The position numbers and the translations under genes were made by a program. 5,482 bases of DNA, from the NCBI GenBank assembly GCA_934636065.1, contig CAKTZW010000165.1, positions 1-5,482 of the forward strand, in the 5' to 3' direction. Below, in pieces: positions 5,476-5,482 of the stretch. This DNA is from an uncultured Labedella sp. Its GTDB lineage: Bacteria; Actinomycetota; Actinomycetes; Actinomycetales; Microbacteriaceae. Below the pieces are notes generated by a model. The model was not told the origin of the DNA. It made no database searches and saw only the letters and a program-made list of their open reading frames with translations. How positions within the stretch are numbered: the first letter of the stretch is position 1; every line of letters begins with the position of its first letter.

Positions 5476-5482
5476 TCCGAGG

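Overview
The window is very GC-rich, with coding frames strongly biased to G or C at third codon positions. Several genes have a TAnnnT -10 box 6-7 nt before the start codon, the usual layout of actinobacterial leaderless genes. With the protein families present, this points to a high-GC actinobacterium. Microbacteriaceae is my best guess, but no marker gene fixes the family.

Layout: (1) Positions 1-1547, minus strand, hold a DEAD-box RNA helicase (DeaD/CsdA type). Its C-terminus runs off the left edge inside an Arg/Asp-rich tail. (2) A divergent intergenic region of about 90 bp (1548-1637) has one apparent leaderless promoter facing each way. (3) From 1638, plus strand, comes the first ~361 codons of a UvrA-like ABC ATPase. 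Homology stops abruptly near 2720. (4) From about 2722, in a different frame (+1), the sequence reads as the C-terminal end of an alanine racemase. That frame ends at 3033 in an ATGA overlap with (5) a full-length D-Ala-D-Ala ligase-family ATP-grasp enzyme (3030-3983). (6) A small VOC (glyoxalase-fold) protein follows at 3994-4422. (7) Converging on it is an alpha/beta hydrolase (4465-5181, minus). (8) At the right edge is a 60-residue single-span membrane protein (5293-5475) with its own promoter and Shine-Dalgarno.

The main anomaly is the junction near 2720. Two unrelated genes, each missing a large part, abut within a few bases: uvrA-like has lost its 3' half and alr most of its 5' part. 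The simplest reading is a deletion or recombination that joined an alr-ddl operon to the uvrA-like gene; an assembly chimera would look the same. Because uvrA' and ddl are in the same frame with no stop between them, a 781-residue read-through product is formally possible. D-alanine racemase plus D-Ala ligase is a coherent D-Ala-D-X peptidoglycan pair, of which only the ligase appears intact here.

The other genes (helicase, VOC protein, hydrolase, membrane peptide) are ordinary housekeeping or accessory genes with no evident functional link. I saw no tRNA, rRNA, insertion sequence, CRISPR array or prophage gene, and no dedicated defence system.
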